From contig JAHEKR010000011.1 in the NCBI GenBank assembly GCA_024638225.1, positions 1-38,873 of the forward strand: DNA of 38,873 nucleotides, in the 5' to 3' direction. Both the position numbers and the translations under genes were made by a program. Positions 1 through 9,794 of the stretch are shown piece by piece. The notes under the pieces were generated by a model that did no database searches, was not told the DNA's origin, and saw only the letters and a program-made list of their open reading frames with translations. Source of the DNA: Flavobacteriaceae bacterium. GTDB lineage: Bacteria; Bacteroidota; Bacteroidia; Flavobacteriales; Flavobacteriaceae. Each line of letters begins with the position of its first letter. Within the stretch, counting starts at the first letter, position 1.

Positions 1-331
1 CAGATAAGTTAGTGCCCAAAGTCTCTAGCTGGGCCGTTGCGTTCTGGTAGGCCGCTTTTAATGCCTCAGCTTCTTTAGAAATTCCTGAGAGGTCTGCAGC
101 ATCTGTTGAAGTAGCTGCTGTACTTTCGGTTGCCATATAGTACCCACGGATACCCGCTATAAGAAATATTACAGCCTCCGTGACAAGACCACCAGTAAGC
201 CAGGTATTTCCTGAGAAAATAAAATCATTATGGGTGATTTTCAGTAAAGCGCCGATAATGACTACCGAGGCACCCGCTCCAAAGAGAAGCTCTAGTATGT
301 TTTCTGGGATTGGAAATTTTTTCTGTTTCAT
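1..331 (-). CDS. gldL: Gliding motility / type IX secretion protein GldL, N-terminal part (runs off the left edge)
   Basis: Reverse complement from the CAT at 329-331 is open to the window edge: MKQKKFPIPENILELLFGAGASVVIIGALLKITHNDFIFSGNTWLTGGLVTEAVIFLIAGIRGYYMATES... Two hydrophobic segments, directly downstream of gldK as in gldKLMN operons. Absent from the ORF track because it is partial. Confidence 0.88.
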   Translation of the reverse strand, partial: MKQKKFPIPENILELLFGAGASVVIIGALLKITHNDFIFSGNTWLTGGLVTEAVIFLIAGIRGYYMATESTAATSTDAADLSGISKEAEALKAAYQNATAQLETLGTNLS

Positions 332-357
332 TTTTGCTTTTATTTTTATTTTAATTT

Positions 358-1809
358 TTAATTTTGTTGTACTTCATTTGTTCCTAGATAATCACGAACT
401 AAGCGAAATCCTAAATAACTCCGTGCACTATCGGCATATTCATAGTCGCGTGATGCGACACGCAAATAATAGGCAACGTCTTTCCACGAACCTCCGCGTA
501 TCACTTTTTGACTGTCTCCAAAATTATCGTAATTCGGATTCATGGGTGTAGTAAATTCATAGGTGTCTTTAGTGTAGGTCGAGTTTGTCCATTCAGAGAC
601 ATTTCCAGCCATATTGTACAAGCCGTAATCATTAGGCTCGTAAGAGTCTGCCTCTACGGTGTATAAGGAGTCATCACCCGCATAATCGCCACGGTTGGGC
701 TTAAAGTTTGCTAAAAAACAACCTCTATCGTCATAGGTGTAAGGGCCGCCCCATGGATATATAGCAGATTCCAAACCACCTCGTGCTGCAAATTCCCACT
801 CTATTTCAGTAGGCAAGCGAAATACGCCTGTAGATGATTTTTTCTTTTTTCTGCTGCGCAAATAGTCATTTCTGATTTTTGTACGCCAGTGTGCAAAAGC
901 TCTAGCCTGATGCCAATTAATTCCAACAACTGGGTAATCGGCGTAAGCCCTATGCCAGAAATAGTCATTGTGCATAGGTTCGTTATAACTGTATTTGAAA
1001 TCTTTAATCCATACCGTAGTATCGGGATAAATTTGAGGAGCCTCGTAACGCGCAAAACTGGAGCGTGAGCTATCTGGATTGGCCACAGCAGCCTGCATGT
1101 CAATGCTCGAAAATCGATATTTTAGAATACTGGTGTCCACCGTTGGCTGTCCATTAAACCATTCACTTTCTGGAAGATAAATAATCTCCTCCATCACTTG
1201 GGCATACTCCAATCCAGGATAATCGGTTCGGTCTGTTATTATATCTTCATCCCTATTTAGTGGCAGATGATAATGAAAAACACTGTCTGGTTCTTGTTCT
1301 GTATCGTAATAATTTGATACAAAGTCAGTAGATTTCTCTTCTAGATAGAGCTGATATCCGCTTTTGTCTTCTTCTTCACTTTTCAAAGCGTCCATATCGT
1401 ACGCTGGCAAATAGTTGTATATAGGCGTTGTTTCAAAATCGTCATCAGAAGTAGGAAATTCAGAAACAAAATTGAAACCACCCGAAAAAAGTGCAGCTTT
1501 TGCCAACTCCGTACGCACGATAGAGTCCTTTACCCATTCGACAAATTGCTGGTATTCCGCGTTTGTTATTTCGGTTTCATCCATCCAAAAAGAACGTATG
1601 GTAACCGTACGAGTAATATTGTCATTGGCAGCTAAGATATCCTCGTCCGATGAACCCATAATAAATGATCCACCAGGTATCAAAGCCATTCCGTGTGGCT
1701 TATGCTGGTGAAACTTCTTTTGTTTTACAACGACCAACTCACCTTGATTTCTTTTGCCACAGCTAACCGCTATGCACAATACAAGAAAAACCAAAAGTTT
1801 CTTTTTCAT
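358..1809 (-). CDS. gldK: Gliding motility lipoprotein GldK (FGE-sulfatase fold, T9SS component)
   Basis: Lipoprotein signal MKKKLLVFLVLCIAVSCG; HGMALIPGGSFIMGSSDEDI, FWMDETEITNAEYQQFVEWVKDSI, GGSWKDVAYYLRVASRDY...LGFRLV are FGE/GldK motifs; gldL follows. Confidence 0.92.
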   Translation of the reverse strand: MKKKLLVFLVLCIAVSCGKRNQGELVVVKQKKFHQHKPHGMALIPGGSFIMGSSDEDILAANDNITRTVTIRSFWMDETEITNAEYQQFVEWVKDSIVRTELAKAALFSGGFNFVSEFPTSDDDFETTPIYNYLPAYDMDALKSEEEDKSGYQLYLEEKSTDFVSNYYDTEQEPDSVFHYHLPLNRDEDIITDRTDYPGLEYAQVMEEIIYLPESEWFNGQPTVDTSILKYRFSSIDMQAAVANPDSSRSSFARYEAPQIYPDTTVWIKDFKYSYNEPMHNDYFWHRAYADYPVVGINWHQARAFAHWRTKIRNDYLRSRKKKKSSTGVFRLPTEIEWEFAARGGLESAIYPWGGPYTYDDRGCFLANFKPNRGDYAGDDSLYTVEADSYEPNDYGLYNMAGNVSEWTNSTYTKDTYEFTTPMNPNYDNFGDSQKVIRGGSWKDVAYYLRVASRDYEYADSARSYLGFRLVRDYLGTNEVQQN

Positions 1810-1865
1810 TTATTTTAATTAAATTTTGACTTCAGGTCAAAAGCAACTTTACAAAAATATGTAAA

Positions 1866-3002
1866 TTAATGCATACTTCGTTGAACTGATTTCCACCATC
1901 TTGCCGGCAATTCCCCTTTTTGAGCCTCACGATAGTCAGTTTCAGCACATGGTAATAACGTCTTTTCTCTGTTATTATTATAAATCCCCTCCTTTGGAAC
2001 TTCAATCCACCAGCGATGGCTTTTATGGCTTTTATAAAAAATTAAGGTGTCTTCGTCCAGTGGAACAGCGTATTTGGTGCATGATTCGTGTACCGAAAAC
2101 GGATATTCGTTTACTCTATGGCAGTAGCCTTCGAGCACATACCAGACCATTTGCGCGAGCAATTGATCGGTCATAAAAGTATTGGGTATGTTGAATAACC
2201 CCAAGGTATTTAGCCTATCACTCAAGCCCGCATAACGCATTAGACTGCATATTTGAGCCCCGCTAAAACCGTTTGGCAGGCCTTTGGCGCTGTTAAGCTC
2301 ACTTGCCTTAACAGCAGTAAGGTCAACAGAAAAAATGTCTGTATCACGTATGATCGGCTCCACATCAAAATCTTCGCTAGAAACTTCTCCCAAGCGATAT
2401 GCATCAAAAAAAAGTTTTTGCATCAAATCCAATTCCTCTTGTGAAACGTAATAGCTTTGATAGCCTAGATTTGTAAATTGTTTTAAATTATTGGGTTTTT
2501 CAGTGATGATTTTTGACATATAACTATCGTCGGAAACCAGTTCTCCGGCTGAACCAAAGTCAAAACGCGCATCTACCGAAGTAATGTTAACCAGTGTGTT
2601 CATTTTGCTCAGTCCACGAAACATCCCCAAGCTGTTGTCCTGACTACCACCAACCAATACAGTAAGTATATTTCGCTGATACATTTCCGCTACAATAGAT
2701 TGAATAACAAAATAAGTGTCCTCAGGACTTTCGCCAGAGGTTAGTTGACCTAAATCAGCTATGGAGAAATCCCAATTTCCAGAAAAAAGTGAATAAAACT
2801 GCTTGCGAAAACGAAAATGAAGGGATTCTTCCTCTTGAGCCAAATCGTCAATTGTCAAAAAAACCACGCGGACATCTTTTAAATCTGGAAATCCGTCTTG
2901 TTGGGTATGGATGCGAAGGTTGCGCCCAATTATCTGGTCTGGAAGCATCAAGTTATGTGCCAACAACCGATCACTAACAGGATCTAAAAAATCAACGTCC
3001 AC
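1866..3002 (-). CDS. Arginase/ureohydrolase-fold protein (formimidoylglutamase-like annotation likely; metal ligands appear degenerate)
   Basis: ORF track start is 3047, inside topA. A GTG at 3002 sits immediately after the topA stop and gives (V/M)DVDFLDPVSDRLLAHNLMLPDQIIG. Ureohydrolase-like blocks: LVGGSQDNSLG, ITSVDARFDFGSAG, IFSVDLTAVKASE. Confidence 0.8.
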   Translation of the reverse strand: MDVDFLDPVSDRLLAHNLMLPDQIIGRNLRIHTQQDGFPDLKDVRVVFLTIDDLAQEEESLHFRFRKQFYSLFSGNWDFSIADLGQLTSGESPEDTYFVIQSIVAEMYQRNILTVLVGGSQDNSLGMFRGLSKMNTLVNITSVDARFDFGSAGELVSDDSYMSKIITEKPNNLKQFTNLGYQSYYVSQEELDLMQKLFFDAYRLGEVSSEDFDVEPIIRDTDIFSVDLTAVKASELNSAKGLPNGFSGAQICSLMRYAGLSDRLNTLGLFNIPNTFMTDQLLAQMVWYVLEGYCHRVNEYPFSVHESCTKYAVPLDEDTLIFYKSHKSHRWWIEVPKEGIYNNNREKTLLPCAETDYREAQKGELPARWWKSVQRSMH

Positions 3003-3003
3003 T

Positions 3004-5475
3004 TTACTTCTTTTTTGCTCGTTTCTTTTTGGGCTTTTGCTTCTCAAGTAATGTCATCGCTTGAGTTAAGGTCATTTTGGAAACATCCACATCTTTGGAT
3101 AATTCGATTTTTTGCTTCCCTTTTATTAGGTTATGTCGACCCCAACGCGCCTTTTCAATTCGAACACCCTCTTCTTTCCAGTTGTGTACGATTCGTTCAG
3201 CCTCTTTTTGCTTTTTAGCCTCTATTAATGCCGCTATGTCCTGATCGGTAAGCGCATCATAATCGTATTTTTTGGACACATTGATAAACCAGCTATTCCA
3301 CTTAATAAAGGGACCAAATCGACCAACCCCTTTGGTAACAGGCAAGTCTTGGTAGGTGGCAATAGGTGCATCAGCAAGTCGCTTTTCTTTGATTAAATCG
3401 ATTGCCTCTTCTAGAGTGGTGGTCAATGGGTTCTTCCCTTTTGGCAAAGAAATGAATGATTTACCATGACGAACATAGGGACCATAACGGCCATTGTTTA
3501 CTTCTACCGGCTCAGCATCAAACTCACCCAAATTTAACGGCAGCTTAAATAAATCTAAGGCCTGCTCAAAGGTGATTTTTGAAAGTTGTTGATCAGGCTG
3601 TAAGCTAGCAAACAAAGGTTTTTCTTCATCATCAACAGTTCCTATTTGTGCCATCGCACCAAATTTACCCAAACGAACACTTAGCTGCCTTCCTGTTTTT
3701 GGATCAACACCAAGAATACGCTCTCCTATTTCGCGTTCTGCATTTTCACGAACGTCTTCGACTACAGGGTGGAAGCCTTCATAGAATGTTTTCATCATGG
3801 ACTTCCAATCCTCCTGACCCATAGCAATAGAGTCAAAGTCCTCCTCTACTTTGGCGGTAAAGTTATAATCGACAACATTTGGAAAATTAGCAACCAAAAA
3901 GTCATTGACAAGTCTCCCGACATCTGTTGGAACTAGCTTTCCTTTTTCAGAACCTACACGCTCGGAAAGAGTTTGTTGCGCTACTGCTCCATTGGAAAGT
4001 ACAATTTGTGTGTATTTGCGTTCGGTGCCTTCTACAGTTCCTTTTTCGACATACTTTCTGTTAATTATCGTCGTAATGGTTGGGGCATAAGTAGATGGTC
4101 GGCCAATACCCAATTCTTCAAGGCGCTTAACCAAAGAGGCTTCCGTGTATCGAGCTGGAGGTCTTGTAAATCGTTCTGTTGCCAAAATTCGCTTGGTCTG
4201 CACCCGATCACCAACTGTCATTTTTGGCAACAACCCTTCAGAAGTTTCTTCCTCATCATCACTGCCTTCCAAATATACCTTAAGAAACCCTTCAAAGGTG
4301 ATGACCTCACCACGAGCAGTAAACAACACATCGTGCTTTTCTGTTTTTAGTTGAACGGTAGTACGTTCTAACTTTGCGTCGCTCATTTGCGAGGCAATAG
4401 TACGCCGCCAGATAAGTTGGTATAAGCGCTCTTCATCTGGAGCGGCAGTTACAGACATTCTGGCGAGACTGGTCGGTCGAATCGCTTCGTGCGCTTCTTG
4501 CGCTCCTTTGTTTTTTGTTTTGAATACACGATGATGGGCAAAATCTTCACCGTAGTTTTTTGTAATCACTTCTTTGGCTTCCTGAAGCGCTTGCTGAGAT
4601 AAATTCACGCTGTCTGTTCGCATGTAGGTAATCAAGCCAGCCTCATAAAGACGTTGTGCATTCGACATGGTTCTGCTAACCGAATACCCCAATTTACGAG
4701 AAGCTTCTTGTTGTAAAGTAGAAGTGGTAAAAGGAGCTGTTGGCGATTTTTTTGCTGGTTTTTGCTCTAAAGAGGATACCTGAAAGCTTACGTCCGTGTT
4801 TAATGTAAGAAAAGCCTGAGCAGCTTCAGCCGTAGGATAGGTTGTTGTGCTAGTTGCTTTTACTTGCTTCCCCTCTTTTGTAGTAAAAAGGGCCTGCAAT
4901 TTAAATAACGCTGTAGGGGTAAATGCTTCTATTTCACGCTCGCGTTCAACCAAAATTCGTACCGATACCGATTGGACTCTTCCAGCAGATAAGCCTCCTT
5001 TTACCTTACGCCACAGTATTGGCGAAAGTTCATAGCCAACAAGCCGGTCCAATACCCGACGGGCCTGTTGTGCGTCAACCAGGTGTTGATTGATGCTACG
5101 TGGATGAGCAATGGCATTTTGAATCGCGCTTTTCGTAATTTCATGAAAAACAATTCGCTTGGTGTTTTGTTGATCTAATCCTAACTGTTCCGCTAAGTGC
5201 CAAGCAATTGCTTCACCTTCTCTGTCTTCATCACTAGCCAACCATACCATTTCTGCTTTTTGGGCCAAGCTCTTGAGCTCACGCACTACCTTTTTCTTGT
5301 CGTCACTGACAATGTAGTTAGGGCTAAAATCTCCAGAAACGTCAACGCCTAACTCTTTGGCAGGCAAATCCGAAATGTGACCATAGCTGGAAACTACTTT
5401 AAATTTATCGCCTAAAAACTTCTCAATTGTTTTGGCTTTTGCTGGGGATTCGACAATGACTAGATTCTTGGACAT
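3004..5475 (-). CDS. topA: DNA topoisomerase I
   Basis: MSKNLVIVESPAKAKTIEKFLG (Toprim), DEDREGEAIAWHLAE, GLITYMRTDSVNLS, repeated C-terminal GRYGPYVRHG / GRFGPFIKW blocks, K-rich tail. Confidence 0.97.
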   Translation of the reverse strand: MSKNLVIVESPAKAKTIEKFLGDKFKVVSSYGHISDLPAKELGVDVSGDFSPNYIVSDDKKKVVRELKSLAQKAEMVWLASDEDREGEAIAWHLAEQLGLDQQNTKRIVFHEITKSAIQNAIAHPRSINQHLVDAQQARRVLDRLVGYELSPILWRKVKGGLSAGRVQSVSVRILVEREREIEAFTPTALFKLQALFTTKEGKQVKATSTTTYPTAEAAQAFLTLNTDVSFQVSSLEQKPAKKSPTAPFTTSTLQQEASRKLGYSVSRTMSNAQRLYEAGLITYMRTDSVNLSQQALQEAKEVITKNYGEDFAHHRVFKTKNKGAQEAHEAIRPTSLARMSVTAAPDEERLYQLIWRRTIASQMSDAKLERTTVQLKTEKHDVLFTARGEVITFEGFLKVYLEGSDDEEETSEGLLPKMTVGDRVQTKRILATERFTRPPARYTEASLVKRLEELGIGRPSTYAPTITTIINRKYVEKGTVEGTERKYTQIVLSNGAVAQQTLSERVGSEKGKLVPTDVGRLVNDFLVANFPNVVDYNFTAKVEEDFDSIAMGQEDWKSMMKTFYEGFHPVVEDVRENAEREIGERILGVDPKTGRQLSVRLGKFGAMAQIGTVDDEEKPLFASLQPDQQLSKITFEQALDLFKLPLNLGEFDAEPVEVNNGRYGPYVRHGKSFISLPKGKNPLTTTLEEAIDLIKEKRLADAPIATYQDLPVTKGVGRFGPFIKWNSWFINVSKKYDYDALTDQDIAALIEAKKQKEAERIVHNWKEEGVRIEKARWGRHNLIKGKQKIELSKDVDVSKMTLTQAMTLLEKQKPKKKRAKKK

Positions 5476-5624
5476 AGGGTGAATTTCGAAACAAAAGTAG
5501 AAGAATTTATGGTTTGTGAAATAGCTCTAGCAAAAATTTAAGCGCAAAAAAGCCCGTTCCAACAGGTTAAAATGCGACTCATAAATTTATGGTATTTTTG
5601 TGTATAATCCATTCCAAAAGTTCC

Positions 5625-7325
5625 TTGAGCAGACAAAATAGCTTTTTTTCATCCTTAGGCAAACCCGAATTAGCAGACCTAAAATCTGGCCTAACTGTAG
5701 GAGTAGTTGTTATTCCACAGGCCATGGCCTATGCAACTTTAGCAGGTTTACCTCCACAACACGGTCTCTATGCTGCGTTTGTGCCCGTGTTGCTGTATGG
5801 ACTGTTTGGAAGCTCTCGCTATTTGAGCATTGGTCCAGCTGCGCTAGATTCCATGCTGGTCGCTGCTTTTTTGGTAACCCTTGAGTTGCCTTCATTAAGT
5901 GCCTATGTTCAAGCAGCCATACTGCTAACGCTGTTAGTAGGTAGCCTGCAGTTTTTACTTGGGTTACTTAAGCTAGGTGTTCTCGTGCAATTTTTGTCTA
6001 AGCCGGTTATCAGCGGATTTACGATGGCTGCAGTTTTGTTGATTGGAGTTAGTCAATTAGCCCCGTTTTTAGGCCTGAAGGACCTAACAAGCCCATTTGC
6101 TGCATTAAAAAACTCATTCAATGTGATTGTCATGACCTCTTCCATTGGAATTGGCTCTTTAGTTCTTCTATTGCTGGGTAAACGTCTACTTCCAAAAATT
6201 CCGATTGAATTATTGGTGGTGATTTTGGCAACCCTTACTACTGTATCTTTAAAGTGGGCGGAGCTGGGCGTAGCAGAGGTAGGTAGCATCCCCAGTGGAC
6301 TGCCGTCATTTAATGGGTATTTGATTGATCTCTATCTAATTAAAGAATTAATCCCTTTTGCAGTGGCATTAGCTATTTTAGGATTTCTCAGCTCCATGAC
6401 AATTGTCAAGGCTTCCGAAAGCAAAACAGGCATAGTAGAAAGTAATCCCAATAAAGAGCTTCGCGCACTGGGGCTAGCCAATATTGTAGGTGCTCTTTTT
6501 CAATCCTATGTAGCGAGTGCCAGTTTTTCTCGCTCTTCAATTTTAATGGGGAGTGGTTCAAAATCTCGATGGGCAGTTCTTTTTAGTGCGGCTCTGGTTG
6601 GTTTATCCTTATTTGTACTAACACCATTGCTTGAACATATTCCCATGGCTGTTTTATCGGCTATTGTGCTCTTTTCGTTAATTCAACTCCTCAGTTTTAA
6701 CTATCCGATAAAACTCTGGAAACAATCTAGAGCAGAGTTTTTGGTTTTACTCTGTACATTTGTGCTAACACTTTTCGTCGGAATCATTCAGGGCTTGGTG
6801 TTGGGAATTTTGGTTTCACTTATTGTTTGGATTAGCAGAAGTGTAAAACCACACTACGCTGTGCTTGGTAAAATTAGAAACACGCATTATTACAAAAATA
6901 TCAACCGGTTTAGCCAAGATATTGACCAAGATGAGCGATTGCTTCTCTTTCGTTTTGATGCCCCAATATTTTTTGCCAACAAAGATTATTTCAACCAAAT
7001 GTTAATGGATGAGATTGATAAAAAAGGAGAGAGTCTTCAAGAAATCGTTTTAATATCAAGAGGGATTAGCTATCTGGATAGCTCATCAATCGAGCTATTA
7101 CACCATATCCTAAAGAGACTAAGGCAAAGGGGGTTGGGCTTTAGTGTTGCTGGAGCTATTGGCCCCACGCGCGATGCCATGCGACGTTCTGGACTGATGG
7201 AACGCATCGGAGGACATCGATTTTTTTCCAAAACTGCTGACGCAGTATCCTTTCTAAATGGAGAAATAGATGCGACAGAACACTCCGAAAATATTGCAAC
7301 ACAAACAAATAAACAAAAGGTCTAA
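5625..7325 (+). CDS. SulP family inorganic anion (sulfate-type) transporter with C-terminal STAS domain
   Basis: LADLKSGLTVGVVVIPQAMAYATLAGLPPQHGLYAAF is the SulP signature; STAS-like LISRGISYLDSSSIELLHHILKRLRQRG. ORF track start is 5589, but a Bacteroidota -7 box lies at 5593-5600, so an in-frame TTG at 5625 is a plausible start. Confidence 0.9.
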   Translation: MSRQNSFFSSLGKPELADLKSGLTVGVVVIPQAMAYATLAGLPPQHGLYAAFVPVLLYGLFGSSRYLSIGPAALDSMLVAAFLVTLELPSLSAYVQAAILLTLLVGSLQFLLGLLKLGVLVQFLSKPVISGFTMAAVLLIGVSQLAPFLGLKDLTSPFAALKNSFNVIVMTSSIGIGSLVLLLLGKRLLPKIPIELLVVILATLTTVSLKWAELGVAEVGSIPSGLPSFNGYLIDLYLIKELIPFAVALAILGFLSSMTIVKASESKTGIVESNPNKELRALGLANIVGALFQSYVASASFSRSSILMGSGSKSRWAVLFSAALVGLSLFVLTPLLEHIPMAVLSAIVLFSLIQLLSFNYPIKLWKQSRAEFLVLLCTFVLTLFVGIIQGLVLGILVSLIVWISRSVKPHYAVLGKIRNTHYYKNINRFSQDIDQDERLLLFRFDAPIFFANKDYFNQMLMDEIDKKGESLQEIVLISRGISYLDSSSIELLHHILKRLRQRGLGFSVAGAIGPTRDAMRRSGLMERIGGHRFFSKTADAVSFLNGEIDATEHSENIATQTNKQKV

Positions 7326-7343
7326 ATTTGCAAAAAACACTCT

Positions 7344-8744
7344 ATGATTCTTGAACAAATCTACACAGGTTGTCTCGCACAAGGGGCTTATTACATCGAA
7401 AGCAATGGCGAGGCTGTAGTCATTGATCCATTAAGAGAAATTAATAGCTACTTAGAAAAAGCATCCAAAAATAATGCTCAGATTAAATATATTTTTGAGA
7501 CCCATTTTCATGCAGACTTTGTAAGTGGTCACGTTAGCTTGTCCAAAGCGACTGGCGCACCCATTGTTTTTGGTCCAGAGGCCAACCCTACTTTTGACGC
7601 GATTATTGCCACAGACGGTCAAGAGTTTACGATTGGAGCGCTTACGCTAAAGGTGATGCATACACCAGGTCACACCATGGAGAGCAGTTGTTTTCTCCTG
7701 TTTGACGAAAACGGCAAAGAACATGCCCTATTTTCTGGAGACACTCTTTTTTTGGGAGATGTTGGTCGCCCTGACCTAGCGCAAAAAGCGGCTCATATGA
7801 CTCAAGAAGAGCTGGCCGGGATTCTTTACGAAAGCTTACACAGCAAAATACTGCCTTTACCTGATTATGTTTTACTTTATCCTGCGCATGGTGCGGGGTC
7901 TGCTTGCGGAAAAAACATCAGTAAAGAGACATTTGGCCCTCTAGGAGATCAAAAAAAGAATAACTACGCCCTTGACGTGTCATTAGGCAAAGAAGAATTT
8001 ATAAAGCAACTTACTGACGGTTTACTGCCTGCGCCCGCTTATTTCCCGGCTAACGTAAAACTAAACAAAGAAGGGTATTCTGATGTAAATGATGTACTTG
8101 CTCAAGGCCTGATTCCACTAAATGCTGACGAATTTGAACACGCAGCTATACAAAGTAGAGCACTCATATTGGACGTACGTCATCAAGATGATTTTACAAC
8201 TGCCCACATACCTAACAGTATTTTTATCGGCTTAGATGGTGGCTTTGCGCCATGGGTTGGTGCTATGATTGGAGATGTACAGCATCCCATTTTACTCGTC
8301 GTGGATAAAGGTCGTGAGCAAGAGGCTATTACCCGACTTGCCCGTGTAGGCTTCGATCGTGTAATGGGATATCTTAGTGGAGGGCTAGCTAGTTGGGAGG
8401 CTGCTGGAAAAGAAACTGATAAAATCGAAAATGTTGCTGCACAAGATATTGAAAAACAAAAGCTCACTGTTGTCGATGTGCGCAAACCCAGTGAATACAT
8501 CAGTGAACATCTAGAAGGTGCAACTAATATGCCTTTAGATTTAATCAATGACTATTTGAATGATTTCAATCAGGACACACCTTTTTACATTCACTGTGCG
8601 GGTGGTTACCGTAGCGTTATTGCGGCATCTGTACTCAAGAGTAGGGGCATTCATGGAGGTATAAATATACTTGGTGGCTATGCTGCACTCAAAAAAACGA
8701 ATTTAAAAAGGACGGATTATGTTTGTCCATCCACAATTAACTAA
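7344..8744 (+). CDS. MBL-fold metallohydrolase with two rhodanese domains (persulfide dioxygenase-like)
   Basis: THFHADFVSGH metallo-beta-lactamase motif, HTPGHTMESS, SGDTLFLGDVGRPDL; C-terminal rhodanese repeats, the second with FYIHCAGGYRS. Confidence 0.92.
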   Translation: MILEQIYTGCLAQGAYYIESNGEAVVIDPLREINSYLEKASKNNAQIKYIFETHFHADFVSGHVSLSKATGAPIVFGPEANPTFDAIIATDGQEFTIGALTLKVMHTPGHTMESSCFLLFDENGKEHALFSGDTLFLGDVGRPDLAQKAAHMTQEELAGILYESLHSKILPLPDYVLLYPAHGAGSACGKNISKETFGPLGDQKKNNYALDVSLGKEEFIKQLTDGLLPAPAYFPANVKLNKEGYSDVNDVLAQGLIPLNADEFEHAAIQSRALILDVRHQDDFTTAHIPNSIFIGLDGGFAPWVGAMIGDVQHPILLVVDKGREQEAITRLARVGFDRVMGYLSGGLASWEAAGKETDKIENVAAQDIEKQKLTVVDVRKPSEYISEHLEGATNMPLDLINDYLNDFNQDTPFYIHCAGGYRSVIAASVLKSRGIHGGINILGGYAALKKTNLKRTDYVCPSTIN

Positions 8745-8746
8745 AC

Positions 8747-9304
8747 ATGAATTTACTTCTAGATCCTTGGCCTTGGTATATAGGCGGTCCGGCTATTGCA
8801 GTGGTCCTATTTTTATTGCTTTTTAGCGAAAAACGCTTTGGTATGTCTACCAACCTCAAGACACTTTGTTCGATTGCTGGTGCAGGCAAAAAGATCCCCT
8901 TTTTTGCTGGTGATTGGAAAGCCAATCGTTGGGGGCTGATTGTTGCTTTAGGTGCTGCCACAGGTGGATTTATCGCAGCAAATTTTTTAACAAATGGATC
9001 TGTAGGGCTTATCAACCAGGAGGTTGTTCGCGAATTAAATCAAATGGGTATCGCAGGTGCTGGTAGCGATTTTATGCCCGCTGCCTTGTTTGGCAATAAC
9101 GCTCTTTTGCAGCCCAAGATTTTGCTGTTGTTGGCACTTGGCGGTTTTTTAATTGGCTTTGGTACCCGCTATGCTGGAGGCTGCACTTCAGGTCATGCGA
9201 TTTCAGGCCTAAGTGATTTACAATGGCCTTCATTGATTGCTGTTATAGGCTTCTTTATTGGGGGGCTTTTTATGAATCACTTTATACTCCCTTATTTGTT
9301 ATGA
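8747..9304 (+). CDS. YeeE/YedE family transporter, first half
   Basis: GFLIGFGTRYAGGCTSGHAISGLSDLQWPSLIAVIGFFIGG is a YeeE/YedE motif; multiple TM segments. Confidence 0.9.
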   Translation: MNLLLDPWPWYIGGPAIAVVLFLLLFSEKRFGMSTNLKTLCSIAGAGKKIPFFAGDWKANRWGLIVALGAATGGFIAANFLTNGSVGLINQEVVRELNQMGIAGAGSDFMPAALFGNNALLQPKILLLLALGGFLIGFGTRYAGGCTSGHAISGLSDLQWPSLIAVIGFFIGGLFMNHFILPYLL

Positions 9305-9717
9305 AAAGAGTCCTATTGTATTTTTTGATCGGTATTTTGTTTGGCATCACCATGATGAAGTCCGAAGCTGCTTCTTGGTTTCGTATCTATGAAATGTTTC
9401 AATTTAAGTCCTTTCACATGTACGGAATTATTGGAGCGGCTGTTTGTTTAGGTGTCCTTATTACTCAACTCATAAAGCGTTACAAGCTTCGCTCGTTTTT
9501 TGGGGAAGAAATACACATAGCGCCCAAACCAAAACTAGTTAGCGCACCGCTGATCGGTGGGGCTATTTTTGGACTAGGTTGGGCACTTACAGGCGCTTGC
9601 CCTGGTCCAATCTATGTACTTATAGGGGCAGGATATCTTCCGCTACTTGTGGTCATGGTCTTTGCTATCTTAGGAACCTATTGTTATGGTTGGATAAAGC
9701 CAAGACTTCCACACTAA
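9301..9717 (+). CDS. YeeE/YedE family transporter, second half (DUF6691-like)
   Basis: ATG at 9301 overlaps the upstream stop (ATGA); MKRVLLYFLIGILFGITMMKSEAASWFRIYEMFQF...GGAIFGLGWALTGACPGPIYV. Confidence 0.9.
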   Translation: MKRVLLYFLIGILFGITMMKSEAASWFRIYEMFQFKSFHMYGIIGAAVCLGVLITQLIKRYKLRSFFGEEIHIAPKPKLVSAPLIGGAIFGLGWALTGACPGPIYVLIGAGYLPLLVVMVFAILGTYCYGWIKPRLPH

Positions 9718-9794
9718 ATTGTTTTTTTAAAACCTGACAAAATGTCAATTCCACTGATATTTTGTACTTTTGTATGCGCAAAAAAAACAAAAGC

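Noticed and set aside
180-551. + strand ORF of 123 aa at the left edge
   Set aside because: Antisense to gldL/gldK; the minus-strand reading is clear GldL and GldK protein, so this is a shadow ORF.
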